Assembly: GCA_015501075.1 (NCBI GenBank)
Contig: JADNYJ010000150.1
Location: 35,117-99,116 of the forward strand
Source: Gymnopilus junonius
Taxonomy: Eukaryota > Basidiomycota > Agaricomycetes > Agaricales > Galerinaceae
DNA length: 64,000 nucleotides
Direction of reading: 5' to 3'
The position numbers were made by a program, and so were the translations under genes. Below the pieces are notes generated by a model. That model did no database searches. It was not told where the DNA came from and was given only the letters and a program-made list of their open reading frames with translations. Positions 10,768-22,430 of the stretch are shown here, one piece after another (positions within the stretch are counted from its first letter, which is position 1; each line of letters opens with the position of its first letter).

Positions 10768-11427
10768 ATGTTACATCATAAATCAGGACAGAGTTCTCAA
10801 ACCCCAAATCATCCAAGCTTCTTGTGTCCAGAATCGCCGGAAGACATTTCACATGAACCACGAACTAAGACTAGGAGTACCAGCGCGGCGTATTTTACGA
10901 ACAAGAACCTTCCTCCAACGCCTCTCGAACTTGTCGATCTTGCATTTCCCGACAGCATTTACGATGAATTTCCTTTCCCAGTCACTTATGGAGAACTGGA
11001 AACCTGGGACCCAGAGTCAGATTCGTCCTTGATTTTCACCATCGATAGTTACCGGGATGAGGACGGCTCACAATTCATTATTGTTCCTCAAACACCACCA
11101 CTCCATGTTGGCGCCGCAGACGATGACGACACACATACTTTCGAATTGGTCCCTCTGACTCCCTCTCAAGTCATGGTGCCTCATGCGGTTAGAGTCCCAT
11201 TCGGAGTGCAAGACGACGAAAATGAATATTCTTTCAATATTCACTCTCGAAGTCCCAGAACTGCAAGTTTCTTCAATTCATCATCACCAACAAAAAGTGA
11301 GAGGAGGGACCGGCCTAGTCTGCGTAGGCAGAACAGATCAGCAGGATTATTAGAATATCTCCTGTGGATGGATCCTTTGTTCAGGTTCAGGCTCAAGATT
11401 GAAAAGAGAAAAAAGATTAACTCATAG
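10768..11427 (+). CDS. Uncharacterised protein with TPP/PPTP motifs
   Basis: Single open frame of 219 aa from ATG 10768 to 11427. It is Ser/Pro/Asp-rich and largely disordered, with repeated Thr-Pro motifs: NLPPTPLELVDLAFPDSIYD near residue 48, VPQTPPLHV near 112 and LVPLTPSQVM near 132. The C-terminus is basic with RRDRPSLRRQNR and ends in KRKKINS, a possible nuclear localisation signal. No catalytic motif, signal peptide or membrane span is visible. The Thr-Pro sites could be proline-directed kinase targets. I do not recognise the family; coding status rests on length, composition and lack of interruptions. Confidence 0.55.
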   Translation: MLHHKSGQSSQTPNHPSFLCPESPEDISHEPRTKTRSTSAAYFTNKNLPPTPLELVDLAFPDSIYDEFPFPVTYGELETWDPESDSSLIFTIDSYRDEDGSQFIIVPQTPPLHVGAADDDDTHTFELVPLTPSQVMVPHAVRVPFGVQDDENEYSFNIHSRSPRTASFFNSSSPTKSERRDRPSLRRQNRSAGLLEYLLWMDPLFRFRLKIEKRKKINS

Positions 11428-11740
11428 CCCACTTTCGTTTTTAGCATTTCCACTGTAGCGTTATTTAGTATTGTCTTGTCACTCTTTTTTTGTAGTATAT
11501 TCGCCGTGCATCTGTTGGCTGATACATAGCCACACACTCCTTTTTGTAGAATATTTCCTTGCGTCGTTCTTTGCGAAAGAATAAATTAGTATGATTTCCA
11601 TTGTTCCGTGATACAATTACAAGTTGGTGTCTTGTTGCGTTGTGAGCATGCGCCCACCCAATTGAAGACCAAACCTAAGAAACAAATTCAGCCTCAACAC
11701 GCTTCCGAAAAAAAACCTCAAGCTGCCACCTCCTCACCAA

Positions 11741-14700
11741 TTAGAACAAATTATACCCTTTCGTAAGCGGTAACAGTTGTGCGGGCGCAATATCCGCCAG
11801 CTCTCCATCAGCTCTGACCTCATAATTTTCCGGATCCACACTCATCTTGGGCGTTTTGTCATTCCACTTCATATCCTTCTTGCCTACCTTGCGGCAGTTA
11901 CGCACTGCCTCGCACCGCTTCGCCAGGCCGTAAGAGGCTACGGCGCCGGAGGTGACAGAGATCTCGGATACGAAAGTGACAGAATTTAGGGCGGCGGAGC
12001 CGGGTTTGGCGCCCCACATGGGTTTGGAGTAGAATGGTTGGACAGAGGGGATGGAGGCATTTGCATCTCCCATCTGAGATACGTTGGAATTTTGTTGAGA
12101 TTTATAACTTGGGCTGTGAGTAAAGTTGAAGCGCGTACCTGTGCCCATGCGATCACGCCCGATTTGAGTACCATTTCCGGCTTTGATCCAAAGTTCTCCG
12201 GCTTCCAGAGCACAAGATCCGCGAGCGTGCCCACCGCTACATGACCAACGAGGTGGCTAACTCCATGGGTAATAGCACTGCATGAAGTCAATCAAAAACA
12301 CTATCAAATGTGCAGATGATAGAGAAGCGGAGGGAAAATAAAATGAAAAGAAAAAAAAAACATACGGGTTAATAGTGTACTTCGCAACGTATCTCTTAAC
12401 TCTCCCGTTGTCCCGCCCCTCCGCATCCCCAAGCTCGACAAGCGGGCCCCTAAACTCCCGCAATTTACTTGCTGTGCGCCACGTGCGACTGACCACCTCG
12501 CCTACACGACCCATAGCTTGTGAGTCAGAACTAATCATCGAGATCGCACCCGTGTCGTGCAGGACATCTTCAGCCGCGACGGTTTCTGCTCTGATGCGAG
12601 ATTCGGCGAAGGCGAGATCTTCAGGGATGGAGCGGTCAAGGTGGTGGCAAACCATGAGCATCTAGAAAAGTACATGTGATCTGAAGTTCGTACATGTCGA
12701 GAAACCATTTACTTACGTCCAAGTGTTCATCCAGGGTATTGTTGGTATATGGACGAGTAGGATTTGTCGAGGAAGGAAGAACGTTTGGCAGGCCACATAC
12801 CACGATAATATCTGGAGCGTGACCACCGCCTTGATAAAAAGAATGAGCATCCTTGTTTCCGAAAAAAAGAAAGTATGTCTGACGAACCTGCTCCTTCAGT
12901 ATGGTATGTATGAATAGTACGGTTTCCAAAGGCAGCGATGGTGCCTATGAACAAACTTATTTTAGATAGAATAATTTCGAAAAAGCAGTAGGCTTACTCT
13001 CAACAAACCCACTCTCATTCAATGTATCTGTATGAATATTAACCTGCTCAAAGCTTGGTTAGAAAGCATTTGTGACTTGCGAACAGAGGAACCCACCTGA
13101 ACATCATATTTATCACCGACATCCAAACAGTTCTCAATAGCAGCCGGCGTACTCCCCCAGTCCTCGTGTAATTTCAGTCCACATGCTCCAGCTTGCACAA
13201 CCTCCTCAAGCGCCTTGGGTCCCGCATCGTTCCCTTTACCCGTGAACCCAAAGTTAACCGCCAACCCATCCGTCGCCTTCAACATATGCTCGATATAGAA
13301 CTTTGAACTGGTACATGTCGTTGCATTCGTGCCAGCACTAGGTCCCGTCCCGCCACCGATCATCGTGGTCGTTCCTGCGGCGAGGGCTTCCTCGACCTGT
13401 TGCGGGCAGATGTAGTGTACGTGCACGTCCAGGGCGCCGGCTGTGACGAGGAGCTTTTCACCTGCAATGACTTCGGTGGAGGAGCCAATGATGAGTGAGG
13501 GGTGTACGTTGGCCATTATGTCGGGGTTGCCGGCTTTGCCGATTCCTGCTATGAGACCGTTCTTGACACCGATGTCTGCCTGAGAGATGTAAAGAATTGG
13601 ATGAGGAAGGAGGGAGACGCAAATGGAGATGTACCTTGTAAATTCCAGACCAGTCGATGATAAGTGCATTGGTGATTACGAGGTCAAGGGTTTCTTCGGA
13701 AGATCTATTGGTAGCTTGACCCATACCCTCACGAATAGATTTGCCTAGAAACATTAAAAAATCAAATAAATCAGTCACCTCTCTCTCAAAACTTTACATA
13801 AAACCAAATTATACCTCCGCCAAATTTCGCCTCATCGCCGTAGACAGTCTATCAGAGTACCAATGGTCAGCTGGAGATTTGAAAGATGGATTTAAAGACA
13901 TATGGAAGAGCCTCACCTCGTCATGTTCAACCTCGACCCACAATGACGTGTCCCCAAGCCTGACCCTATCTCCCGTGGTAGGGCCAAACATCGAGATATA
14001 CGCCTCCTTCCCAATCTCCGTGTCCTCTTGCACCTCCAATGCTCCAGGTTCGGGCGTGTGCCCAAATCCTCTCTTAATCAAGCCATCCAATATTTCTTGT
14101 CTTCTCCCCGAATCATGCGAAACAGGACCAGAGGCGAGCTTGTTACCGCCAGAGATAATTTGTGCTCCAGCGATGGATACGAGAGTGACAGTCTTGATGT
14201 CGCCTGGTTCGAAGCGGACTGCGGTGCCAGCAGGAATGTCAAGGCGTTTGCCGTAGGATTTGAGGCGGTCGAAGGAGAGAAGAGGGTTGGTTTCGATGAA
14301 GTGGTAGTGTGAGCCGATCTTAGGAGGTAAGTCAGTCAGTGCATATGAAGAAACGAAAGAAGATATACCTTACCTGCACAGGTCGATCCCCATTATTCGT
14401 CACCCTCAACTTGATCCTCTCTCTTCCTTTATTGATCACAATCCTCTCTTTCTTCGCGATGACAGCTCCAGGCTGCTTTTCAGAAGCATACTCTGCCGCA
14501 TCGACGACGGGGAAAGCACTTTCAGGCGGAATAGGTAGGAACGATCCATACAGCGCCGCTTCAAGATTACCATCCTCTGTGCAAATGGGATCGTGTACAG
14601 TCACCAGGAATACTCTAAGCAGCAAAATTCAACCATTTCTTGGAAGCGGGGGAGAACGAAAAATTGACGCACCCATCAGGGAACGTCCCCTCTACCTGAA

Positions 14701-14999
14701 TCTCGTGTAGCAGCCCAGGAACGCTCGGCAACACATGCCTCCTTCCAAGCAGAGTCTTTCCGTGGTGCATAAGTTCTGCAACTGAGTGTGCCCCATCTCT
14801 GATGCGCTCTTGCAGGACGGATGCGATGAGAGCGACCGTTTCGGTTTGGTTGAGCTTGAGGCCGCGGGCAAGGCGTTTTTGCGCTAGAAAACCTGCCTGA
14901 GTTAGTCAGATGAAGGTCGCTGGCTGAGGTGAGGAAAGAAAGAAGATGGGAAAACCTGATGTAATAGGAGCTTGGCCTCTTCACGGGTAGGAGATGCAT
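11741..14999 (-). CDS. Urease (fused eukaryotic-type)
   Basis: Nickel enzyme hydrolysing urea to ammonia and carbamate in the cytosol. It is the single-chain eukaryotic form in which gamma, beta and alpha segments follow each other. Exons run from 14999: a gamma part ([38 protein letters not shown]), a beta part ([25 protein letters not shown]), then alpha ([15 protein letters not shown], nickel-binding HVH in [12 protein letters not shown], the Lys to be carbamylated in [17 protein letters not shown], and the flap/catalytic His in [13 protein letters not shown]). The C-terminus is [15 protein letters not shown]...PLTKGYNLF at 11741. About ten short introns. Oddity: after ATG CAT CTC CTA CCC the REEAK frame is reached only with one extra base, so a C appears to be missing at about 14985-14987. 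Needs nickel-insertion accessory proteins, which are not in this window. Confidence 0.93.
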
Positions 15000-15387
15000 T
15001 TTCAACAAGTAAGTAGTAGAGTAGGTTGCAGGCGAAAAGTTGAAGGACGTGCGTGCAAGCCACTGAATGAATTTGAAAATGATAACAATATGTCCACCTC
15101 CCCAACAAATCAATACAATCAGGGCCCAGCTGATTCTTGAGGACGTGAACAGAAAAAGGAGGAGATAAGGTCAGGCTGCTCTGGTTATCTCTGTATGGAT
15201 AGTTGCGTTTAGATAAGATAAGGATCGTCCTGCTATAAAACCAAGTAGTACTTAGTAGGAGGTATATGTCAAACTGTTCTACGTAAAGGAGATGGTAAAA
15301 CACGCTCTGCTTGATGCTTTATTGAAGAATTCTTTTTCATCCAGCGAAAACCGCAGCAATCGAGGTTGTTTTTGGGTTGTCCTGACT
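15000..15387. other. Spacer between urease start and F-box gene end
   Basis: About 390 bp upstream of the urease ATG. It should contain the urease promoter and the 3' end of the F-box gene. No clear element was identified; repeated agataag-like (GATA-type) motifs occur around 15,190-15,225 (agataagataagg at 15,211 onward), which would suit nitrogen control of urease, but this is only inference. Confidence 0.35.
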
Positions 15388-17097
15388 TTACCAAGACAGC
15401 TTCGTAACGCGTGCACAATTCGTCGAGCCATCAGGCAAGAATAATGGCGAAATTTGTGTACTGTTATCAGTGAATACCCCCTCTATTTGAATATCCAACC
15501 CTTTTCGACGATAAGCCTGGAGTTGCTGAATAGTCTCCCCTGTCAGGAATGGCGAAAACATTCTTTGCAATTGACGACAGCGCAATGTCAGATGTTGAAG
15601 AGCGGAAGGTCTTTCGTTACCCATTGGCGGTCCAAATCTGGCCAGGAGAAACTTCGTCAGTCTTTCAGTGCTGATTGTGAAGAGTCCGTCGAGCCTGAGT
15701 TGGGTCAAATATGGAAATGGAAGCTGTCCATCTTTCCTGCACTCGAACATAGAGAGGAAGTTGTCATTTACGTTATCCACCGATACCGTCAAGTCCAGTG
15801 CATTGGGGTAGAGAAGGATGCTTGGCATCACATCCAACCATTCGGTTTTAGCACCCTGGATGTATACCCAACGAAGGGACCCGTTTGTACGTTCAATAAA
15901 CCTGGTGAAACTGCCTCGGTGAGCCCAAGACCTACTACTCGCACCCATGGAGTGAAGATAGAGACATTGCAATGCCGGCAAAGCGAGGCCCTGAAAGAGA
16001 CTACTGATATTTATATCCATCCCTCCTACTATCAGTGGTGCCATAACGATTCTAAAGCGCTGGAGGGCTCGATGTTCGATAGGAAAATCGTCCTGTACAA
16101 CATAGTCAGCTACTCCACACCGGACGCACAAAATTTGGAGTTGAGGGCAGGACGTCAGAATTTGGAAACATTCCTTGACCGATATGCTCGTAGAATATTG
16201 CATCGATACTCCGATGCAAAGTTCAGTGATTTGGTGAAGGGGTAAGTCGAGCAATTGTGAAGCGAATGCATTTTCCATTCTGAATTTTCGCAATTTTCTG
16301 AGAGTTGCAAAAAATCGTGCATCAAGTCCACCATTATCCAGATAACGGATGCGTGCATTTGTCTTGCGAGACTGGAACGAACATTCCTCCAATGCAGGGA
16401 ACCTGCCCATATGAGCTCGAAGGAGAGGCATGACAAAATTTTGGATCTGTTCTGGAGAATTGCAAATCCAATTAAGCCTTCTGAAACGATGGGCTGACGT
16501 TAATATTGTTCGGATTGTGGAATATTGGAGTAGGGGGTAGCTTATTTGGCCATTGATGTGGACAGAAATCGTGAGTGGTAGAGAACCGGATCTCAATATC
16601 CAAGACGTTTCTAGCAAATGAGGAAGCTGAGACCTGTAGGCCTCAAAAGTCGCGTTTGCACTGATGTCCACTTTTAAGACCGTCCACAGCTGCGGAGTGT
16701 GCAAAGCGACTGTACGCCACCTCCGACATATCTGAGAAAGTAAAAGCGGAGCTTCTGATGGTTTAGGACGATTGGGCGCATCTTCCCAACAAGGGCTCCA
16801 GTAACTGTAAGGAAGGCAGTATAGGAAGATTTTGGACAGAATTTCTGGCTGAAGCGCTCGGAGTGGGTGGAGGACGGCCTCGTGCTGCCTCAGGATATCA
16901 TGTATATATGCTCTCTTCCTCTTCTTTTCCTCAAGAATGTTGAAGAGGTAAGCAATTTCCGCATCCATCGAGTGTAACTGTGAATTCAAAGTTTGCGCAA
17001 CCGTTCGAGATGCCTGTTTTTCATTTTCCGAAGGAGGTGTGTTAGAAGAAGCGAGATGGGGGAGAGGACGATCTGGGAGCTGGCTATCGAAATCCAT
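15388..17097 (-). CDS. F-box protein with leucine-rich C-terminal region
   Basis: Intronless open frame. I take the start at 17097 (MDFDSQLPDR, 569 aa); a further in-frame ATG at 17178 would add 27 residues. The architecture is the expanded Agaricomycete type: an N-terminal coiled coil (TLNSQLHSMDAEIAYLFNIL then EEKKRKRAYIHDILRQHEAV), the F-box-like segment with LHPLRALQPEILSKIFLYCL and LLLSQICRRWRTVALHTPQL, followed by ~400 residues of irregular leucine-rich repeats. Members act as substrate receptors of SCF ubiquitin ligases by binding Skp1 through the F-box; targets are unknown. No disruption was found. It lies downstream of the urease promoter, on the same strand. Confidence 0.85.
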   Translation of the reverse strand: MDFDSQLPDRPLPHLASSNTPPSENEKQASRTVAQTLNSQLHSMDAEIAYLFNILEEKKRKRAYIHDILRQHEAVLHPLRALQPEILSKIFLYCLPYSYWSPCWEDAPNRPKPSEAPLLLSQICRRWRTVALHTPQLWTVLKVDISANATFEAYRSQLPHLLETSWILRSGSLPLTISVHINGQISYPLLQYSTIRTILTSAHRFRRLNWICNSPEQIQNFVMPLLRAHMGRFPALEECSFQSRKTNARIRYLDNGGLDARFFATLRKLRKFRMENAFASQLLDLPLHQITELCIGVSMQYSTSISVKECFQILTSCPQLQILCVRCGVADYVVQDDFPIEHRALQRFRIVMAPLIVGGMDINISSLFQGLALPALQCLYLHSMGASSRSWAHRGSFTRFIERTNGSLRWVYIQGAKTEWLDVMPSILLYPNALDLTVSVDNVNDNFLSMFECRKDGQLPFPYLTQLRLDGLFTISTERLTKFLLARFGPPMGNERPSALQHLTLRCRQLQRMFSPFLTGETIQQLQAYRRKGLDIQIEGVFTDNSTQISPLFLPDGSTNCARVTKLSW

Positions 17098-17396
17098 AAC
17101 CTTGCCTGGTACTGTTAGTGGTCGTTCTTGACCTTTGTTGTGCGTCGAGTAGAAGGTGTGTAAACCACGAGTTTGCAACGAGCCATCGATGAAACCATCT
17201 ATTTTGGAAATGACAGGGACAAATGGGAAATTGACATCAGATCAATTCAAATGTTCCTTTGCTTGCCATATTGGTTTGCCAACAACCCCATACGGGACAG
17301 TATTGGATGCCGTTTGCCCTTTAAGCCTCTTCTGTTTGCCTCATCCTAGATACGCGACAAGGCAAAAACTGCATAAAGTAAAACGGCAAACAATAA

Positions 17397-18737
17397 TCAG
17401 ACAGGGTCCTCCAAAAACCATGGGTGTTCCAAAATTTCGGCAGCCGTGGGTCTCAACGCAGGATCAAGATCCAAGATCCAGCTCAAAAGCGAACTTATCT
17501 GCACCGACAGGGGGCACTCCGACAGGATTATTCGATTTTGATTGGGATTGTCATTCACGCCATTCAGGCGGTAAGGGGTCTGCCATTGCAGCCATGCACT
17601 CAGGCAGCCCAATATTCCGGCTCCATAGAAAAGCGAGGATCCAGAAAATATTTCGTAGATCTATGAAGTCATTTATTAATCTTGTCCTGTGAACGAAAAG
17701 GAGAGAGATGTTACCGCCGTGCCAACTGCCAATATATCAGCTGCTGGCTGCGCGGGGGGTCACCAGCTTCCTGAATAACATTGGTGAAGACTACTTCGGC
17801 AGCAATACACTCCTTACTGCTTTGAAAATATGTTGGCCAACTTCCAACCACATGAGCTAAGTATGTGAAAAGGATCCTGATGAAAAAATGGAATAGCAGA
17901 TTGTCATCAAAAAAACCTGCTCACCACCTCCAAAATCAAGTATCACTGTATGAGGAAAATTCGAGGAGGTTATTTTATTATAATATTCGTGAAGGCAGAT
18001 TAGTGCAACTAAGTAGCTAGGTAGTGAAAAAGTCTGATCATCAACGGATTTGGTCAACATGACAGACATCTTATAGTCATCAAGACTCAGCATAACGCTG
18101 TCGGTGACCTTGACAACAACCCATGTTGCACTTGTCTCGTCGTTTTCTACCCTCTGCGCAAGCCAAACTGTTGAATACGACCCATATCCGAGCTTGTGCA
18201 TGATCCTGTAAGCTCCATGACATAACCAGGTAGAGAGAAAGTGGGAAGAATGGCACTCAAATCAACATCGTCCAGATTTTGGGCGTCGAGCTCTGGGAAG
18301 GCAGCTCCGGTTCCTTGGATGTAAATCTAGCGGCAGCGTAGTATGACTTTGAACGATGACAGTGGAGGAGATAACAAAAGAAAGCGCACCTCCCTGAACA
18401 AACCCTACGGTGTGTAGGTGTACTAAGCCCTTTACAAGGAGGACCTTACAAGCCGCCTCACACTCAAGCGGGGAGCGTTCGTAATGCAAAAGCTGAAGAA
18501 GCAGTACCATGACTTCCGTCATCAGAACTGAGTGAGTGCCGTTGGTACCATGCAGAAGGAAGTCATCTAGAAGCGTTAGTACATGATTGTAGAGGAGGGT
18601 TATTTCCCCCGAACACCGTTCCCCGAGTCTTGACCTGCGATAATGAGGTGAAAACCCCTGCGAACATAGGCCGACATGCGTTCAAAGTCATGAAAGTGGA
18701 AATGAGCTGAGCTGAAAGTGAGTTCTCGCGAAAACAT
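17397..18737 (-). pseudogene. SRPK-like protein kinase relic with scrambled segment order
   Basis: Pieces of an SR-protein-kinase-like fold occur in the wrong order. From 5' (18737): MFSRELTFS and YVRRGFHLIIAGQ (N-terminal part); then LLDDFLLHGTNGTHSVLM, GLVHLHTVGFVQGG and catalytic-loop remnant DLHPRN, AAFPELD and FSLPGYVMEL; only afterwards (18201 down) the glycine loop HKLGYGSYSTVWLAQ with the VVVKV lysine, FSLPSYLVAL, HTVILDFGGG, then ADILAVGTA, IYEIFSGSSLFYG and the C-terminal DLDPALRPTAAEILEHPWF to 17397. A FSLPxY motif is present twice, so this is best read as two tandem copies with complementary deletions. At least two frame breaks are visible: after DLHPRN, and at a six-G run near 17754-17759. 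Not expected to be an active kinase. Confidence 0.65.
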
Positions 18738-19093
18738 GATAGGAAGGGAAGACGACAGGTGGCGAGGCCGGCGCTCGAGCTGAAGCGTCGTGATTGTTTG
18801 GTTCATGGAGTCAATTTTCTGTGTCTCGTGAAGTAAACGCGTCGCGTCTTATCCCCGTATGGATTCGACTTTCTAGATAAGATAATGCTGCGAGGCACAT
18901 GATGTCCTTGATGCCATTGCTTCCCCTACTCCGAGTCGGAGTTCCCTGCTTACTCTTCTCCCTCCAGCTACAACTCTGCCTCTGACTCTTTCGCCCATCT
19001 TGCCTGGATCTGCTGAATAGACCCCTGCTTCCAACCAGCGTATCTCTAGTATCGGATACACTGTCGACATTCTGATTAAGCTTTTGGCTAACT
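18738..19093. promoter_or_regulatory. Divergent promoter region
   Basis: About 355 bp between the kinase relic (-) and the F-box/LRR-like gene (+). Short antisense open frames here have no motifs. No individual promoter element could be named. Confidence 0.3.
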
Positions 19094-20228
19094 ATGGAGT
19101 CCGACGACGCTAGCATTGTCAAAATCATGTTGCCTCCAGAACTGCAGTACCTCATCTTCGAGCAGACGGCATACGTCGGAGGTCTTAAAGTCGCTCTGAA
19201 GCTTATGCTAGTTTCCAAAGCCATCCACGACTTGTATGTACATTAAAAATTTATCTCACACGTCCTCCATTGGCCTTCCTTTCCAGAATAAAACCCACCT
19301 TATATGCAATATTCAAACAACTCTCCTGGTCGCGCTCCTTTCCCGACTTCGACGCATTCTCACCCGTCCCATCCGGCCTTTCGCCTTCTCACAAACCCAC
19401 CCTTGCCTCTCTAGGCCCATACGCCCGACACCTCATAATAGCTGGTCTCAAATCCCCCTCGCGCATTACCGAAGTCATATCCTCCTGCCCCAACACCCTA
19501 AATCTCGCCGTATGGGTTCAATGTCCCTTCTCCCTCATTTTACCCTCACTGGAGGTGTTGACAAATCTCCAACGGCTCTCAGCGGACTTTGAGACGATAA
19601 CACGGGAAGAGTTCCTCGATTGCAAGGTGCTGCATAGGTTATCCTACTTGGACATTATCGGATTTCCGAGTGGTGGATGGGAGGAATGGTCTATGCTCAC
19701 GCACCTGCCAAATTTGACGAATATGTGCTTGAATAATATTGTTGATATCGGGATCGTCAATGACCTCCTGCTATCCTGCCCTTCGTTGCGAATTTTGATT
19801 CTGCTGGATGACCATTCCTTAGGATGGGATGAAAAAGCTGTGGATATTCAAGATTTTAGGTTGGTCTTGATGCAGGAATGCAAACACGTTAATATTCTCG
19901 AAGATTGGATGAACGGTGCGAGGGGGACCTTGGATACGTGGAGTTTTGCCGACTTATTTCGCTTGCTAGGCGCCGTAAGTTGATTTACCTTTCCCGGAAA
20001 TTGTTAAGTCGACGTTTCGGTATTCATATTTACGACGTGTAGGCTCCTTCTTCCAGGATAATTCTCAGAGATGGGTGCAAAGACCTTTCGAGTGGAAGAA
20101 GCAGCTTAACGAAGAAGGCAGTAACTGGTTTTCAACCCTTGAATATGTAAGGCTTTCTTTCGAAGCTTGCTGCTTGAGTTCATCACGCTTATTATGTGTA
20201 TTTTAAATTCTTTCAGACAGATCCGTAG
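19094..20228 (+). CDS. F-box/LRR-like protein of Agaricomycete type
   Basis: Starts at ATG 19094 with MESDDASIVKIMLPPELQYL, an F-box-like opening (LPPELQ...LMLVSKAIHDL). After a short intron the next exon carries IKPTLYAIFKQLSWSRSFPD, SLGPYARHLIIAGLKSP and leucine-rich segments (LPSLEVLTNLQRLSA, HLPNLTNMCLNNI, LLLSCPSLRILILLDDH). The last exons read RWVQRPFEWKKQLNEEGSNW and FSTLEY followed by TDP and a stop at 20226-20228. The family consists of many paralogues in mushrooms and has no assigned function; SCF substrate recognition is inference from the F-box-like start. No disruption seen. Confidence 0.72.
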
Positions 20229-20638
20229 CCATTATGATTCATAACGTTACAAACACAAAGACACTCAGGTGCCTAGCGGCATACCAACAGGCCCAGATGG
20301 ATCAGATATATAATTTGCTCAATTTGAGTACCAACACAGGACTGTGGAATCCTAGGATTGGCCCTTCATTCACCATTGTTACTGAAAGGCCAGCGGGGCA
20401 CCAACGCACCAACTTGACAATTAACAATTATGATAATTATCCTCCTGATCTTTGCTTTTTCTTTGTTCGGCATAACTCAAATGCACTATTCGTGGGCCAG
20501 TCCTCTTTCAAAACGCTGTGCGGCGGCCTTCCGTTAAGATATAAACCTAAGCATGCTTTCCCCGAGTCCTGTTTTTTCCACTTGCGAGAGTAACCGGTCC
20601 ACCAGCGTTTTGTGTTCTGCCACCGTCTCAAAGTGATT

Positions 20639-21398
20639 ATGTCTTTCACATCTTTTGAATGTTGCGAATCCCCATATGTTTATAAGTAAGTATATTCTTC
20701 TCTCAACGTCAACTCTGATCTTTGTTCTCAGAAGGATCCTTTTACCTGGACTGCAGACCTTATCTCTCTTATAAGGATCATAAAGCCGAATCCTGCCCTA
20801 CAATTGGTATTTTTGTAAGTAAACCATCAACGTAAGTTTACCTCCGCGATAATTGTTCAGAACGTTTCTTGATTAGATTAGTCCTAGCGTACCTCCCACT
20901 TGTCATCCCCGAGATATTTTCTCGGACTATGAATTCGTAACCTCCCCTCCTCCTCCAATTGACGGCATCCCAGCCAACGTACTGTACACCTACTACGACT
21001 TCGAAACACCTGTTCCTTGGAGCTGGAAGCTGGTTTCAGAAGGAAAATATTGGGAGAAACCAGATGGAAGCCTTGTCTGCGCTCAGCCATGTGGCAGACA
21101 AGAATGGCTTGCACCAGAATGTAGGATGATCTTCCATGCTGCCTCTGATGATTTTAAAGATATCCCAGAACATGAGTCTGATCACCTCACAGACTCCGAA
21201 CATTATTGCAAACCCCTCGGTTGCCTTTGTGATTTCAAGGATGGGAAGGGCTACGTTCGCATAGGGTTATTGAAGAGGCATCTAATCGACAAGGGAAAAA
21301 TGAATCAAGAGAAGGCGAACAAAATTGGCGCATATTTGGCTCGGTTCGAACGACCAGGGGGAGTTGCGAGTCCTACAAGGGTTAGCCGAAGGCGTTGA
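20639..21398 (+). CDS. Uncharacterised Cys-containing protein
   Basis: Three exons. ATG 20639 gives MSFTSFECCESPYVY; the second exon reads LDCRPYLSYKDHKAESCPT; the third (from about 20879) carries SVPPTCHPRDIFSDYEF, a proline-rich link (SPPPPIDG), VPWSWKLVSEGKYWEKPDGS, QPCGRQEWLAPECRM and CKPLGCLCDFKDGKGY, then a basic helical tail ending RVSRRR at 21398. Frames agree across both proposed introns. Several paired cysteines and histidines may bind metal, but no named domain is recognised. It follows the F-box/LRR-like gene on the same strand after about 410 bp, in which an unsupported 119-codon frame (20234-20593) lies. Confidence 0.6.
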
Positions 21399-21434
21399 GT
21401 GCAGATACATTGGACGTGTAATCTTCTTCATTTA

Positions 21435-22430
21435 CTAGTGCTTTATTATGCGGTGTGGACAGGAATGCTGGTAATGACCACATAGCTTCCAATAAAATAA
21501 ATTTGACCGTACCATGGGTATCATACTCCTACGGTCGGTGAGTTGATCTTGGAGCCTGGGCGCTTGTTTCCATTCGCGTGGCCTTAGCCTGAAGGCCTCG
21601 GCGGGATGGGAGAGACCCTTTCGAAAATAGTCTATGCTCCATTTAGGGTACTTGTGTTCTGCATTGGGAATGAGGACATCCAGAACTGGAACTAGAATGA
21701 GCGCGAGCTTCACCGTAACTAAATGATTGCCTAACGACTTGGTGACATCTTACAATGCTCGCCGCCCTCTTGGTAGGATCGACGTTCAGTACTCGCACAG
21801 ATAATTATTTTTTGGGTGAAGCGAAGGTGAACCTAGCGCTCGTCCTTTTATTTGGTGTGACCTGAGGGAGTCAAAACGTAGCTTATCCGATTTGGAATGG
21901 AATTCTCCAGACCGCCTGAGCACGTAGGGCGCCCAAAATCCATAGCAGTTACACGTGCCGATTCTAAGTCTGTGGGGAGCAACGCCCAAAATGCTATATA
22001 GCAAACCTACTTGGCGGGATCATTGGCTATGCCTTCCTTAAACGACGCAACCTCTGCCAGGCGGCCTTCAATAGTATTAATTGCTTCCTCTGGCTTGCGT
22101 GGACTGTAGGTCGAAGCTCGGGAATTGGCACAGCAAGTCGACCAGCACCTGTTGAACGCTCAAACCATTAGAGGCTTTGTGATCGGTGTCGACAATTCGA
22201 ATCCACTCAGTGGCTGATAGTGGAGAAAGGTGGAGCAGCAGCACTGGTAGCTTATATATCAAGCAACGTACAAACGAGCTTTCCAGGCAGGAGCTTAGTG
22301 GCCGTCTGGTCATTGGCGGCGAAGCTGCGAGCAAAGGTTGTCGATGCGTATGAAGTTTCAATAGAGGACTAAAGCTCACCTGAAAGTTGGATTTCTTGTG
22401 CAATGACGATCTAAATTGAAGCGATCCAGC
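21435..22430 (-). pseudogene. Possible alpha/beta-hydrolase relic
   Basis: On the minus strand, coding-like segments appear in the order AINTIEGRLAEVASFKEGIA (near 22,050), RVLNVDPTKRAASI (near 21,770) and VKLALILVPVLDVLIPNAEH with KYPKW (near 21,700). The last resembles the hormone-sensitive-lipase-type hydrolases of fungi (LPLVLQLLIVPV-like strand and a YPSW motif). The nucleophile GxSxGG was not found and segments are not joined by clean introns. The match is weak; it may also be chance. Function, if any, unknown. Confidence 0.25.

Noticed and set aside
18811..19224. 137-codon minus-strand frame overlapping the start of the F-box/LRR-like gene
   Set aside because: It is antisense to a spliced, motif-bearing exon and has no motif of its own.
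20234..20593. 119-codon open frame between two plus-strand genes
   Set aside because: No motif or splice link with either neighbour.
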